In this document: piece after piece, positions 50,601 to 63,000 of the stretch
Layout of the letters: each line of letters starts with the position of its first letter
Position numbering within the stretch: the stretch's first letter is position 1
Source: Amia ocellicauda
Lineage: Eukaryota; Chordata; Actinopteri; Amiiformes; Amiidae
Length of the DNA stretch: 64,000 bases
Assembly: GCF_036373705.1 (NCBI RefSeq)
Contig: NC_089850.1
Span: 34,892,233-34,956,232, forward strand
Direction: 5' to 3'
Made by a program: the position numbers and the translations under genes
Notes under the pieces: generated by a model
The model's input: only the letters and a program-made list of their open reading frames with translations
What the model was told of the DNA's origin: nothing
The model's database searches: none

Positions 50601-53144
50601 GGTGTGTTCTAGAGCGGTGTTGTCTAGAGTGAAGCGGTATCTGGTCTCCTGACATCTGGGCTTTTTTTGGAAGATCATTATTTTGGTCTTTTTCATGTTT
50701 ACTGCCAGGGCCCAGGTCTGGCAGTACTGCTCTAGCAGTGCCAGCTGCTGCCGAAGCCCCTGTTCTGTGGGCAACAGCAGCACCAGGTATCTGTGTAGAA
50801 CAGGAACTTGATCTCCTCATCTCCTCCTGCTCATCGAGGCCAGGAGCTGCAGATTGCTCCAACACTGTGGCCAACTCGATATTGATGTTGAACAGTGTTA
50901 GACTCCGACTGCAGCCCTGCCTCACTCCACGCCCCTGTGTGAAGAATTCTGTCCTTTTGTATCCAATCCTTATTCTGCTCTTGTTTTCTGTGTACATTGA
51001 TTTTAATACATCATAAACTTTACCCCCTACGCCACTTTGAAGTAATCTATAATATAGTCCTTCATGACAAATGGAATCAAAAGCTTTTTTGAAGTCAATG
51101 AAACAGGCAAATATTTTTCCATTGCTTTTTTGTTTTACATGTTTGTCTTTGAGGGTGTGTAGGGTATAAATATGATCAGTAGGGCGGTGTTTTGGGAGGA
51201 TGCCAATCTGACTCTTACTCAGGACACTGTGCTTGGTAAGGAAGGCCAGTATCTGGGCATTAATGATACTGTAGAACACCTTCCCCAGGTTACTGCTCAC
51301 ACAGATGCCCCGGTAGATGTTGGGGTCAAATTTGTCTCCGATCTTGTAGATTGGGGATATAAGACCCTATTTCCAGATGACAGGGAAGCAACCTGAATGC
51401 AGAACTAGGTTGAATAATTTAATGTAAGCACCGCCTCCTGCAGCTTGGGGCTGCTGTGTTTGAGCATCTCAGGGCTGATGCTATCAGGTCCACAAGCCTT
51501 CTTGTGGTTGAGTGCCTGGAATTTGCCAATTAGCTCTTGCAGGGAATTGGATAGTCAATTGTGTTTTGGTTTTCTTTTAATTGTTTGTTATAAGAGTTTA
51601 ATTTTTGTATTCCTTTGGTTTTGATCTTGAGTTAGATCTTTTTCTTGGATGCCTGTATAGAGGTCAGCATAATAGTTTTTCCAAATTGTTCAGTTTTTCT
51701 GCTGTGTTTAGATTATTCCACATTTGCCAGAACTGGTTGTGGTTGATAGTTTTCTATGTCTAAAAGGCTACTGTTGGTGTGTTTTTGTATTTTCTGTCAG
51801 ATAGTGTGTTTGTAGTGTTTTAGTGTTAAGCATAAATCTGGGTTTTGTGGTTGATGTTTCTGGTTAGATACATTTTTTAAATCTGTCTATTTTTTTGCAT
51901 TCTTCATCAAACCATTTCTCAGTGTGTCTGTGTTTATTCTTTTGTTTTTTGTTTTTGGTTGGTTTTAGTTTTGCCATTATAGCAGCCTGATCAAAAATGT
52001 TGTTGATGTGTGCAACTGGCAGATTTAGTCCTGTCACATTTGGTTGGTACTGTGTGTTTAGGAAAGTGTTAATTAAGTTAGTAATTTTGGTTGAACTAGT
52101 TGCTTTATTAAATTCCTCTGTGCTGTTTGGGGACCATCTGTATTATTGCTTGAGGTCGTACAGTTTATAGGGCTGTGATAGTGTGTGATGACAGTGGCCT
52201 GATCTTTTCACAGTCAGTGTGTTCCTCTGTACTGTGGTGGGGGTGAGGTACAGAGGGGCCTGGCTGAACACAGGGCTGTTTCCCTGTGTGCCGATGCAGT
52301 CTGGCTCAGTTCCTTTCCGGGCATTGAAATACCCAAAGAGCAGCACATTCCCCTGGGCCTAGAAATGGCCGATCTCTCTGCGGAGGTTGTTGAAGAAATC
52401 CTCATTATAATGTGTGTACACCTGCTTGTCTCTACCTCTAACTCTGTCCGTCAGGTGATAGCAATTGCACCTTCCCACTTCGTGTGGCAACGGGAGCGGG
52501 CAGAGCACCACAGTGGCGCCCAGCGTCAGTACGACGGGCGGGAGGAAGTACAGCTGCCCCGAGGTCCCTCCGCCTCCCCCGCGCGCTGTGCGCTCTGCAC
52601 CAGGGGGGAGCGCTTTCTGGACCTGGGGGTCTCCTCCTCCTCCTCCTCCTCCTCCTCCTCCTCTCCACTGCCCTGCACCCTCTCACTGGAGGTGACCCCC
52701 CAGGACCATTTCACCTCCTCCGCCACCACTCGGCAAACCTGCAGGAGGAGCCGTGGCGATGGGGCGACCCACTCCCGAAACGCCTCCCCCCGTAAGAGCT
52801 TCTAACGTCTTTCTTCCTTATTGCATATTCTCATTTCCTGTCACCCCCTATATTCCCCGTCTCGCCTTCTGTTTCTAGATTTCTGCAGGCTAATTAGTCA
52901 TGCCTTCCTACAGCTGAGCATCAGCATAAACGCACACAATCCAAACCACAGCAGCAACAACAATATAAACCTATTATAAACAAAATAAAGAACAAGTACC
53001 TTTGTGCCTTTTTGGTATTTTCCATAAGTGTGTGGATCCCACAGAGCTGTAATTTGTAATCGTATTGTCTATCCCATAGGGAGCGCACTGGACAGCGGCT
53101 CTGGGCTGAAGGATTCCTCCATGGACTGGTTCAATGAGGAGTGA
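47649..53144 (+). CDS. spdya: Speedy/RINGO protein A, CDK activator
   Basis: Six coding exons: 47649-47919, 48518-48576, 48846-48931, 49291-49462, 52455-52791, 53080-53144, giving 329 residues in one frame. Speedy/RINGO A binds and activates CDK1/CDK2 without cyclin in meiosis and cell-cycle control. The RINGO core runs from about residue 83 to 215: [65 protein letters not shown]-terminal TPPTVTV is the family start. After the core comes an 11-serine run (about 256-266) and the C-terminal SMDWFNEE. The frame stays open for 25 codons upstream of the ATG to the acceptor at 47573, so the true start could lie further 5'. The acceptor at 52454 lies in LINE-like sequence. Confidence 0.95.
49507..52454 (-). 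mobile_element. Non-LTR retrotransposon, antisense copy C, filling a spdya intron
   Basis: The 3' end is at about 49507 (CAATTC/AATTCAAGG repeats then GTGCTTTATTGGCATGA on plus). On the minus strand, downward from 52454: endonuclease-like [29 protein letters not shown] and [16 protein letters not shown]; then a shortened linker; then RT with [35 protein letters not shown] and [17 protein letters not shown]. The C-terminal part includes [16 protein letters not shown]. Stops and frameshifts show it is dead. It takes up nearly the whole 2992-bp intron, and the homology appears to reach the acceptor of the next spdya exon. Confidence 0.82.
52630..52664 (+). repeat. spdya: In-frame (TCC)n repeat, polyserine
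   Basis: Ten TCC codons and one TCT encode the serine run of Speedy A. The human protein has serine-rich sequence at the same place. A trinucleotide repeat of this kind is likely to vary in length between individuals. Confidence 0.85.
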
Positions 53145-54702
53145 AGACCGGACCGAATCCCTCACTGGCCACTCTCCCTCCATCCCTCCTTCCCATGATC
53201 CCTGCATCCTTTGCAGTGCAGGGTTTTCTTGTCCGATACTATAACATATGTAACTAAACGCTCAGCTCAGTTGACTGTTAGATGAGTAGCATGATTAGAA
53301 ATACTTTCACTGTTGTTATTATTGTTATTTATTATATTGATGATTATTCACTGTAAGGCCTGTAATGTCCAGGGCCTTTATTTTGTAACCTCTGCACTGA
53401 GCACTTAAACATTGCATTTGCATTGGCATTTAAACACTTGTATCACATTAACCTCAGACTGGTTCACAAGAGCACTGTCAACAGATCTATATTGTAATAC
53501 TGCATCATATTTCACAGGTGAGCAGGGAAAATAAATGGAAAGAAAAGTGGTACTGATGAATGTCTTGGAAAGCAGAGGGAAGGGTGTGTGGCAGGTTTAG
53601 CTCAGGGTCCTGACTGTAACATTGTTTAAGGGTCTTTTATAGTTGATGGTTATAAAAAGCTCTTGATTCAAGGCACCAAAACATGTAAAAAATTACAGAC
53701 TGTAGAGAAGGAATAAATTCACCCTGTTCATTCGCTCAATCAGACCAATTAATTACCTTGATGCTGGGTTGGAACAGAAGACACTGCTCTCCAGGATATG
53801 AGTTTGAGAGCTCTGGCATAACTTGGTTTTCATATTTGCATCACTGAAGCAGTTTCACAAATCTGTGCGGTTCTGCAGCTGTAGATTTAGAGGGCTATAT
53901 TAACCTCCTGGACTGAGGCCCTCCAGGATTTGGCTATCCCAGACTAGACTGTGCTCTCCATTGCTGTAAACTACAGAGTGTGGGTTCACTGCAGTAACTT
54001 TGAGCAGGTTGGCTGGTAGGGGTGGGGACTGGTTATGAATTTCCCTTCAACAATTATTTCAGTATTATCAGTTATGCTTCTTCTCATCTTCCCCTTAAAA
54101 GGAAATCCACAAACCTATGTGAGTCTTTAATAAACGATTTACAGCAACTTGACTTGATTCTGTTCTCGGCTTTTCTCTGTTCTTGTGATTTTTTTTATAG
54201 GACAATATATTTTCTGCAGATGAGGCGGCTCTAGAGCAGTTCAGGGTGACAAGTTTCCATAGGGGTCTTCCTTCAAGGGGTGAAAGATTTGTATCATTCT
54301 ATCTATATAAAAAAAAAATGTCCACTTACTTAATCCTATTGTTATCCAAAGTATTTCATTCTTAAGGGGAATTTAAACTATTTATATATCTGTGAACCAT
54401 GCACCTATTGTGTTGGAGGCTTTTGTCATCTGCTGCCTAAAGTCTGTGTGGTGGGGGGGTATCAAGTAGGTGTCTTCTGGATTTTGTCCCAATAATTCTC
54501 CTCTGGAGGCTTGAGAGAGAACTATAGGACTGACTGCAGGACTCCAGGACCAGGGATCCCTACTATGCAATTCCAGAGTGGTTATGTATTATAACAAAAT
54601 GTATCCTTGTAAACAGAGCAGTTTAATAAAATATTTAATTAGACACAACAGCAGCAACAACAAAAACAACATTTCCAGGAAAGACAGGCTTGCTTGTGAC
54701 TG
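53145..54702. other. 3' UTR and intergenic DNA between convergent spdya and trmt61b
   Basis: A candidate spdya poly(A) signal AATAAA is at 53530-53535. On the minus strand, ATTAAA-type signals near 54620-54640 could end trmt61b. No other gene was recognised. Confidence 0.5.
53530..53535 (+). terminator. spdya: Poly(A) signal, spdya
   Basis: AATAAA about 390 bases past the spdya stop. A second one lies near 53712. Confidence 0.45.
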
Positions 54703-57700
54703 TCACGGCTGGCCAATGTGGCTGCTGGGGTCTTCTGTGTCGGCGCCCGGACCCTCCATCCTCCCCGACCTGGAGTGGTGTGGCACTGGCACCACCTTCC
54801 TCAGCTTCACCAGGAATGCTGGGGATGCACATGCACACATCGTCTTGTTAAGTACAACTCGTTTTACTCAAGTGTGTATGAAGTGTGTTTTATTAAATGT
54901 TTGTGTTAGTGGCAATATGTGGCACAGTCTGGTATGTATGCGAATGCCTTGTCCCTCACACCCTGCCCTCTGTCTGTCTCACCTGGTTGCTCCGTCTCTC
55001 CCCTGTGAATTTGTTTCTCTTTTTCTCACCTGTGTGGCTGCCCTGTTCGTGATGGGGCCGGGCGATGTAGGGCACTGTCTCTAACGACCTTGAGTCACGT
55101 CGTCCCAAAGTCTCTGCAAATCACACAGACCATGAGACAGAGGGACACATACACACTAACACGCAGAAAGACATCAAACAGGGAGACAGAATAACACACT
55201 AAAATATACATTGTGACCGAAAATAACACCCACACACCTTGAGTATCATAAACACAGTAAACGGTTTATACCCAGCACTATAAAACTATGCGTTTATCAA
55301 ATGGCTTGTGTCTGCCTGTCTGTATCCCCACCTCCTTCTTGGTCACATGATGGCTCCCCCTCCTCCTCCTTCTCCTCGTCATGCTGACCCTTGACCCCAG
55401 TGGACAGGAATCTGGGGGCCCGGCTGCCATCCTTCCGGATCGCTGGGGCCACCACCCAGTCCCTGTGCGTGACCTCAATGACCCGCTCACACAGCAGGGG
55501 CAGACCGGCATTGCGTACACCCTCCAGCAGGTCCACCACCTGCGTGATACTGCGCCCAGACAAGAGGGACAACTGTGGTTACAGAAGGGTAACAGCCTCC
55601 ATACAATACAATTGGATACAATTTCTGTTTTTATAGCAACTTGATCCATTACTTGGTTTTAATGTATGCTCCTTTGAAATGACCCTAATTAAACCAAAAA
55701 GCTAATTAAAATGTTAACTCAACTGTACATTTATTTCTACAAAAAAAGGTAACGAGAACAAGGTGCCAAACAGAGCGTATATAGGCCTGAAGTTATAAGG
55801 TTGCGATATGATTAAAACTGGTGTCTGGAGTCAGCGTTCCTGAGATCCTTTAGTAAGAAACATCTGGATCAGATTGAGATCCTCTGATCGTTAAGCTGCT
55901 GAGCGACCAAGCAAATGAGACCGGTGGACCAGAGCTGCTCTCACCTGGCACCTGATTCTAGTGTGGTGGAGCCGAGTGTGCAGTGTGTGTGCAGTGTGCA
56001 GTGTGTGTGTGTGCAGTGTGCTGTGTACTCACTTGGCCAGGTAGACTGCACAGACACCCCCATTCCACAGGTGAGGGAACACAGTGGGCAGCACTACCTG
56101 GGGGTTCAGCATGTCCAGAGCCACCTGGAACACAGGGGGAATTAGACACATGCACATGGACACAGTGCAGCAATTACACACACTTGTGTCAGGCACAGAG
56201 AGGAAAACACACACACCTAGGCGAGTCACAGAGAGATAGAGAGAGAGAGAGAGAGTCCTTACTGAATGGAAGCTCCGCCCCTCCAGCAGGTCAGCAGCAC
56301 TGCTCAAGTCTTTGTTGACAAACTCCACATTGTCAGGCCAGGCTCCATCACGGGCCATGCCCCAAGACTTTCGCCAGCGCTGGTAGTTCAGGAGTGCCCT
56401 CCTGTGGTGGTCCTTCCGCAGCTCCACACTGAGTACCCGACCCCCAGAGCCCACTGTGAGAACACACATAGACAATCATAGACAGAGTGAGAGAACAGAC
56501 AGAAAATCAGACAGAGAGGACAGTGAGACATGGACTGACCTGCGCGGGACAGGAAGAGAGACATGGCCCCGGACCCTGACCCCGACTCCAGCACACTGTC
56601 CCTCTCACACACATCCATCATCATCATCATCGCACTGACATCCTGCAGAGGCAGAGCGAGAGACAGAGTCAGAGGCAGGTGGGGTAGTGTGTGTGCCTTG
56701 CTGTGCATGTTGTGGTGGGTGATGCTGGGCAGGAAGTGTGGGACAGGTAAAGGCTGGAATGTGTAATTGGTTGTGCACATTGGTTGACAGTATTGTGGGC
56801 CTGTGTGTGTACCTTGGAGTGGGCAGTAAAATGGGCAAAGAGCACAGGGCTGTAGTGTGGAGCAATGCAGTGTAGTTAAGGGTTAGTAGTTAGGGGGTAT
56901 TAAGGAGCAGTACTGGAAGTCAGTAGTGTGTGTGTGTGTACCTTGATTTGTACCTTGGGGTAGGCGATGGTGGGGCCCCTCTTCATCAGCAGGGCATACT
57001 CCTCCAGGCTGGGCCGGCGCAGCAGCAGGGGAGTGCCTGTGGAGGTGAGGGCCAAGGTGCCCGAGGGGTGCCCCAGGACCGCGCTGTGGGCCAGGGACCC
57101 CCAGTTACTGTGCAGCTGCCCCCCCTCGTTCAGCTCAAACATCTTCCGGAACTCCAGCTGTCCCTTACGCCGATACTCCGCCAGCACCAGCTCCCCTGGG
57201 TGCAGGGGCAGCTCCCTGGGGATAATGGGGATGGGGGTGTTGCTTGGGGTTCCTGGGACTTGGCTCTTGGAACACCCAGAGTCTCCATACTCCCCATCCA
57301 TAGAGCTGCAATCTCCCCATGTGGGCCCTTCAGGCAGTCTCTCTCCCTGCATCTGTCTCTCCTCAAGTTCTTCTCTCATCTGTCTCTCTCCTGCTACCAG
57401 TCCCTCTCCATACCCCTGCGTCTCCCCTCCCTCGCTCTCTCTCAGCTCCCTCACCTCTTGTGTCAGGGAGTCCAGGGGCAGCAGGCGGCTGAGTCTCTCC
57501 AGGGGTGACAGGGATCGATGTCTGGCCCTCAGGCTCAAGCCGAGGGGTGGCACCCCAGTCCGGGGCAGTGGTTGAGGTGGGGAAGAGCCAGCCTGGGTGT
57601 CTGGACTCTCATCCTCACTCCTCACTCGGCTCCCCCTACTCTCTTCACCCTCCCCAGGGGGTGCTAATCCAAAGAGTCTGTGACCCCCTCCTGGGCGGTT

Positions 57701-57817
57701 GAATACCTGTCCCCCTCCCTCCACCTCACACCCCCTTCTCCCCAGTATGCTCCACGCCCCCCGCGCCCGGGCACACAGCTGGCCCGCTTGCCAGAACCTG
57801 CACGCACCCCCCCACAT
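54703..57817 (-). CDS. trmt61b: tRNA (adenine-58-N1) methyltransferase, mitochondrial
   Basis: Seven exons on the minus strand: 57817-56954, 56642-56540, 56453-56263, 56124-56033, 55549-55332, 55113-55030, 54818-54703, giving 555 residues. TRMT61B makes m1A58 in mitochondrial tRNAs using S-adenosylmethionine. Family landmarks: PGELVLAEYRRKGQLEFRKM, LRRPSLEEYALLMKRGP, SAM-binding VLESGSGSGAMSLF (GSGSG at 309-313), RKDHH, ALDMLNPQ, GGVCAVYLANITQV, YIARPHH and AFLVKLRKV. The first exon is long, and residues 1-200 are poorly conserved and Gly/Arg/Glu-rich, starting MWGGACRFWQAGQLCARARG, compatible with a mitochondrial presequence. The start ATG directly follows an acceptor-like CTGTGCAG, so a 5' UTR exon upstream is likely. 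The protein is longer than human (about 477). Confidence 0.93.
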
Positions 57818-60056
57818 CTGCACAGCACAACTTCAAAAAGTCTATATATAAATGTAAACTGTGTGCAGTAATACAATATTCAGATAGTTTTGTAGTAATT
57901 ACACACCACAGAACTCCCACCACCCCATGAGCATATATTAACTGTGTGCAACTTATTTTGTATAATGTATTTGCATTACTTTTGATCATTTTGTTTAAAG
58001 ACCTCACTTAATATCACTAACGTTTTACAAACAGACGCAGCAGCTACTGTACAGACTACTAGCATATTCCGTTAGTGGAGTCCAAGGACACGGTTCCCAC
58101 ATGGGACTGATGCACCCGGCAGACACACACCACATCTACCCATGCGAGTCCAGCTCTTTTCTTCCTCCTAAACACAACAACACCTACGGGTAGGAACCTT
58201 TTTCCTGCGGGTCGGGTTTTCCTTCAGTGTGCGGTTGTATCCGCACTGCTACTACGGACGATGCGCACCATGTACAAAGCAGTGTTGAAGAAAGTCGCGC
58301 TGCCCTCCGTCGGTTTTGACAGGTGATCAGATCATACCAGGCCGGCTGCAGGGAGAGCAGTCCTGCGTTGGCTCCGGGTTTAGTCCCTCGGCGGTCGCCC
58401 CCTGCCTGGATCAGTCACTTACACACACCTTCCTCTCTGACAGTCGCCATGCTGGAGCAGCGTGGGAAAGACGTCATCAATTGTGCGACGCCTCGCCACA
58501 CACGCTTGTCATTTACGCACCTGGAGGCGGCGTTAATGGACTATAGATAGCGTTAGATCGCTGTGAAATACAATGTAAAGAATAATATCACTGAGGCAAT
58601 GCCCCACCCTTCTTTTTTAACAAATACATTGACCGTTTTGGGTTTAATTTAAAATGCATTGGACCTTTTTTGTTTGTTTTTTATTTTTTCCCTTTTAATT
58701 GTTTCTTTATTTTGTTCAATGCATTTTCAGTTATTTTCAATGTATTTGACCCTTTTGTTGGTGAGCAGTTTTTGCTTTTATCACGTTTGTTTTGTTGTTT
58801 TGGGCACGTTTATTTTAAAGTTAATTGTTTTTGTTCTTGTTAAAATCACAAAGATTTTAAATTTTTTTAAGTGATTTTAAGGACTGATATTTTAATGATT
58901 TTAATCACAAGTATTAAAAATTGAATTGTTTTTATTGATGAAAAGAAAAATACTAAATTCAAATAAACAGTATTTTACTTCTTTTTTAACAAAGCAAAAC
59001 CATCTTTTTAAAACTAACAAGATTGAAGTTGATTGAAAGATACATTAAGAAGCCAAAACAGTTACGTTTATCGTTTCCAACAAATCAACGCAGGTGCAGA
59101 TGTTTTTGGGGAAATCAAAAGAAGAGTAAGTATGGGAAGGGGTACATATTGAAGAGCTACTGAAAGGAATTCTGAAATGATTGGACCAATTCATAATAGC
59201 GGTGCTCACCTATTGCTCAGAAACCTGTTCAATAAATACAAAAATATGACACACATGAAACAGATACGTGGCTGCAAGAACAAACAAAAGCATGTGACAT
59301 TTTCAAGAGTGAAGATGATTGACTATGGGCCAGATACACACAAAGAAGAACCGACCAACGCTAAACTGAAGAAGCTATAACTGATCCCAACAGATGGACA
59401 AAGTGACACAGAAGACCCACATGGAAGAAGGGAAAACTAGATCAGAAGCTTTGCTGGTGTAACCGGGATGACTGAAATCTTTACAGTGAATCGGTAATCA
59501 AACACCGAAAACATATCGATAAATAAGTTCACCAAGAATATTTACTAAATTATTAAAGAACATTAATTCCAATAGAGAGTGGGAATTCAAGCATACCTTA
59601 CATGTAATTTTCCTTTACTGGTTCCTAATCCTTCCAAAGCAACATGTCCCTACGTTTCAATAGTTAATTACAATAGTATTTAAAATATATTTCACAATCG
59701 GGGATATTAAAATGTCACACGTCTTAGTTTTACATTAATAAAATCACGTCACAAAGTCAGAAACCCTCGCCTCCTTTTCTTTTTAAAATATAATAACCCC
59801 GCCCTTTACAATCAAAGCACCGCCCGTTAACTTAATATGGTAAACCACGCCCCCTCACACATGCGAACACGCCCACGTCATGCCATCTACCACACCGTCT
59901 CCGCCCACACCGGTCTTCTGGGCACGCCCTTTCCGCCCTGGCTGCAGCCAATGAGCGAGGCGGGCTTGGCGGAGCTAGTGCGCATGCTCGCTGAACCATA
60001 ACACGTGTCCGCTGGCTGCGGGGTTGCGTGTTGTGAGCAGACGCAGCGCTACAGCA
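57818..60056. other. Head-to-head intergenic region trmt61b / wdr43
   Basis: A GC-richer part at about 58190-58560 is a likely trmt61b promoter (minus strand). A second CpG-rich part at about 59850-60056 next to the wdr43 start is a likely wdr43 promoter. Between them, 58560-59750 is very AT-rich. One 67-codon frame at 59177-59380 resembles nothing I know and is not called. Confidence 0.5.
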
Positions 60057-63000
60057 ATGGCGGCCGACGGAGGCAGCTCTTCGCTGGCGTATCCCTGCGC
60101 TTTCTCGCTCAAGTCGCGCCAGTACTTGGCGGTGTGCGCACAGGATGGGCGGCTGCGGATCTGGGACACACACAGCAACACTCTGCACCAGGAATACGTG
60201 CCTTCAGCCCACCTGAGTGCGACTTGTACTTGCATAGCTTGGGGACCATGCCGGACGGACAAGGTACGCTTGGTGGTGGGGGGTGACTTATTTTCTATAG
60301 AGTTTCACTGGGCCTAGTCTGCGGGCGGCGCTGAAAGTTACGGCTGCCCTCTCAGCACATGGGCTTCATGCCGCTGGGACCCCAGCCCTGGCCGGGTTGC
60401 GGGTAGTGCCCGCTGCCTGCGCTGGAGGGTTGATTGCGGGACGTGCTGGGATCCGCGGTTCGCCTGCGACGCTGCTGGAGACGCACATGTTGCTTCCTCC
60501 CCACATGGTCGGCCAACATGTGGGAATCGCAGCAGGTCTGTCTGCTTTCATTGCACCCGTTCCAGTCCATCGTCAGATTGTGAGCCACATCTTATTTAAC
60601 CGATCGTCGATAATCTAAATAAAATCGTAAAATAAATAAATAAAATAAATACATAAAATAATGGCGAAATGTTATTTTAGGAAAAGACGCCATTGTGTTT
60701 TTTTTTTGTCTGCGCAACATCCAACAAGTCGCAATTGAGACGGCTGGTGTAACTGGAAGGCGTCTGGTATGTTTTTAAGGTGAAATCTGTATTATTCAGC
60801 GCCACAGGACTGCGTGACTCGGTGATTGATCTTGAAAGCGCCTTTCGCTGTCTGTCAAAACTTCTGGGACAGAAACAACAAAAAAACATGTTTTCTCTGT
60901 GATTAGACCGATTTTGTTGAAAGCAGTTTACCGTATTCACAGCACTCTTGCATTGCGGTGCATCTGCGTGTTTACACGGGCCGCTGTGTGACGTCATGCA
61001 GGTCCGGCCGTGGCGCTGGCCTGCGGGAGGGAAGTTTCTCTGCGGGGCTGCCAGCCGGCACGACTGTCAAAGATGCGCGTATCGCCGAGGCAGAGAGGAG
61101 GAAAACAGGCAAATGCATTTCATTGAACTGTTACTCCGACCCGTTACTCACCACACTGTACAACTGAGCTTCTCCGCAGCGGTCCTGTGTCTGCAGGCTT
61201 TTGTTCCAGCTGATCCATCTAAATATATAGTTATATTTACTGTTGGCTATCGGTAAGGTTTAATTCAGTGACTGATTGAGCTGAATCAAAGCCCAGAAGA
61301 AGCACAGGACCTTCATTCCCTGCGGTGACTGGACAAGGGTGACTTCTAAAACCTTCTAGATGGGATGCTCTGTAGGACCAGGGCTGCTGACACCTGGTCT
61401 AGTGTGAAAACTTCATTTGCGTCTCAAATTGTATTTCACTCTGTTTTATTATTTGTTTCTATTCAGGGTGACTTGGGGGGAGGGGAAAAATACAAAAGTG
61501 TAAAATTGTACAGATCAAAACATAATACAATTACAAGTTCACAATTACACAAGTGCATAGGAAAATGTACAGGTAATACAAATACAAGTCCTACATCCTA
61601 GGTTGTAAAAGCTAATAAGTGCAGACAAGATGTGCAGTCATAGTTAATAGCTAAGGGGAAGGGGAAACAGGGGAAATCTAATAAACACGAGTACTAGCAA
61701 TGTAATAGCAAGCAGTTTGATTAAACATTACATAAAGTGACAATTTACAGGAGAGCTGAGACACTCGGGGGGGACTTTGTGTGAAGATAACCAGGGCTGC
61801 TTAATTCTCGTCCAGTATAGTTAATGGTCCCAGAGTCGGGTCAGGAAGTTGTTTTACAGTCCAGCCATTGACTCAACACCACAAGTCCCGTCAGTGACGC
61901 CTACGGCCGTACAGTCCAGTTCAGACAGCCGTGAAGTTGTGGATGCCGTTGTGACAATCCTTGATAAATAAAAGCATTTTCTTGAGTGACTTAACATGGC
62001 TGTGAGGGTGAGATGCAATAGTGTGGCTACCTGGACTGGTTGCTGATGCAGATTCAGTGTTCTATCGTTCATTTTTACTACAAGGTTGTCCAGCGCTGTT
62101 CCTGCATCACTCCCACTTCAGCAGCCCTACAGGGGAGCTCCACATGAAAAATCCAATTTTTCTCAGGTTATTCTATAAGTAGAGAGATTCTGAGGAGTGA
62201 GTTTTCATGTCCAGCTCATTCTATGTACCAGAAATCAGCGATCGAAGAACATGCTGTGACGTCAGGGGGGTGCAATCTCTGGAGCTGCTTTGCAGGAAGT
62301 CCATGGGGGAAAACTAGGAAATCGTGAAAAAAAAAAAAAAACGAATGCACGCTCAATGGCCCCATCACCCTGTTGTTGCCGAAAGAACCATTGTTTTTTA
62401 GTCAAAACGTTTTTCACCTCCCAGAACTGTCACTCTTATTTGACTTGATTTTTGCTTCAGCCACCGCATAGGCTACTTTACTATAGGCTACAGTGCAGTG
62501 TGAAACTGCGGGCGCACAGGGATTCCACTTTGCATTCCTATTTCTTGAACTCTGATTTCTGGTACATAGAAAGAGCTGGACATGAAAACTCACTCCACAG
62601 AATGTTTCTACTTGTAGAATAACCTGAGAAATAATGGATTTTTGGTGGAGTTCCCCTTTAATTTATAACTGTATAGGGACTGGGAAATGTGTGTGCAGCA
62701 GGTAGAGGTTTAGGTAAAGTCAGTCATTTCGAGATCATTGGAAACCAATGCTTCAATACCCTTCAGCCCGTCAGCCTCCAGAGCACAATTTATTGAAGTG
62801 TTTTATACTACACTCTATTGTCCATGTTGTCAGGAACTGGACATTTAGGGGGTGATGTATCTACCTGCATCTCCCTGTTTTACACAATAAGGAGCATTTT
62901 ATTACCTTGCTGGTGGTGAATGGTGCCGGGGTGTTTAGAGACTGGCTGCTGCTGCTGGATGTGCCCGTTGCAAAGGGCATTTCTTATATTACTCTGGGGT

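Noticed and set aside
59177-59380. 67-codon frame as a novel small gene
   Set aside because: It lies in very AT-rich DNA with no conserved motif, splice context or promoter.
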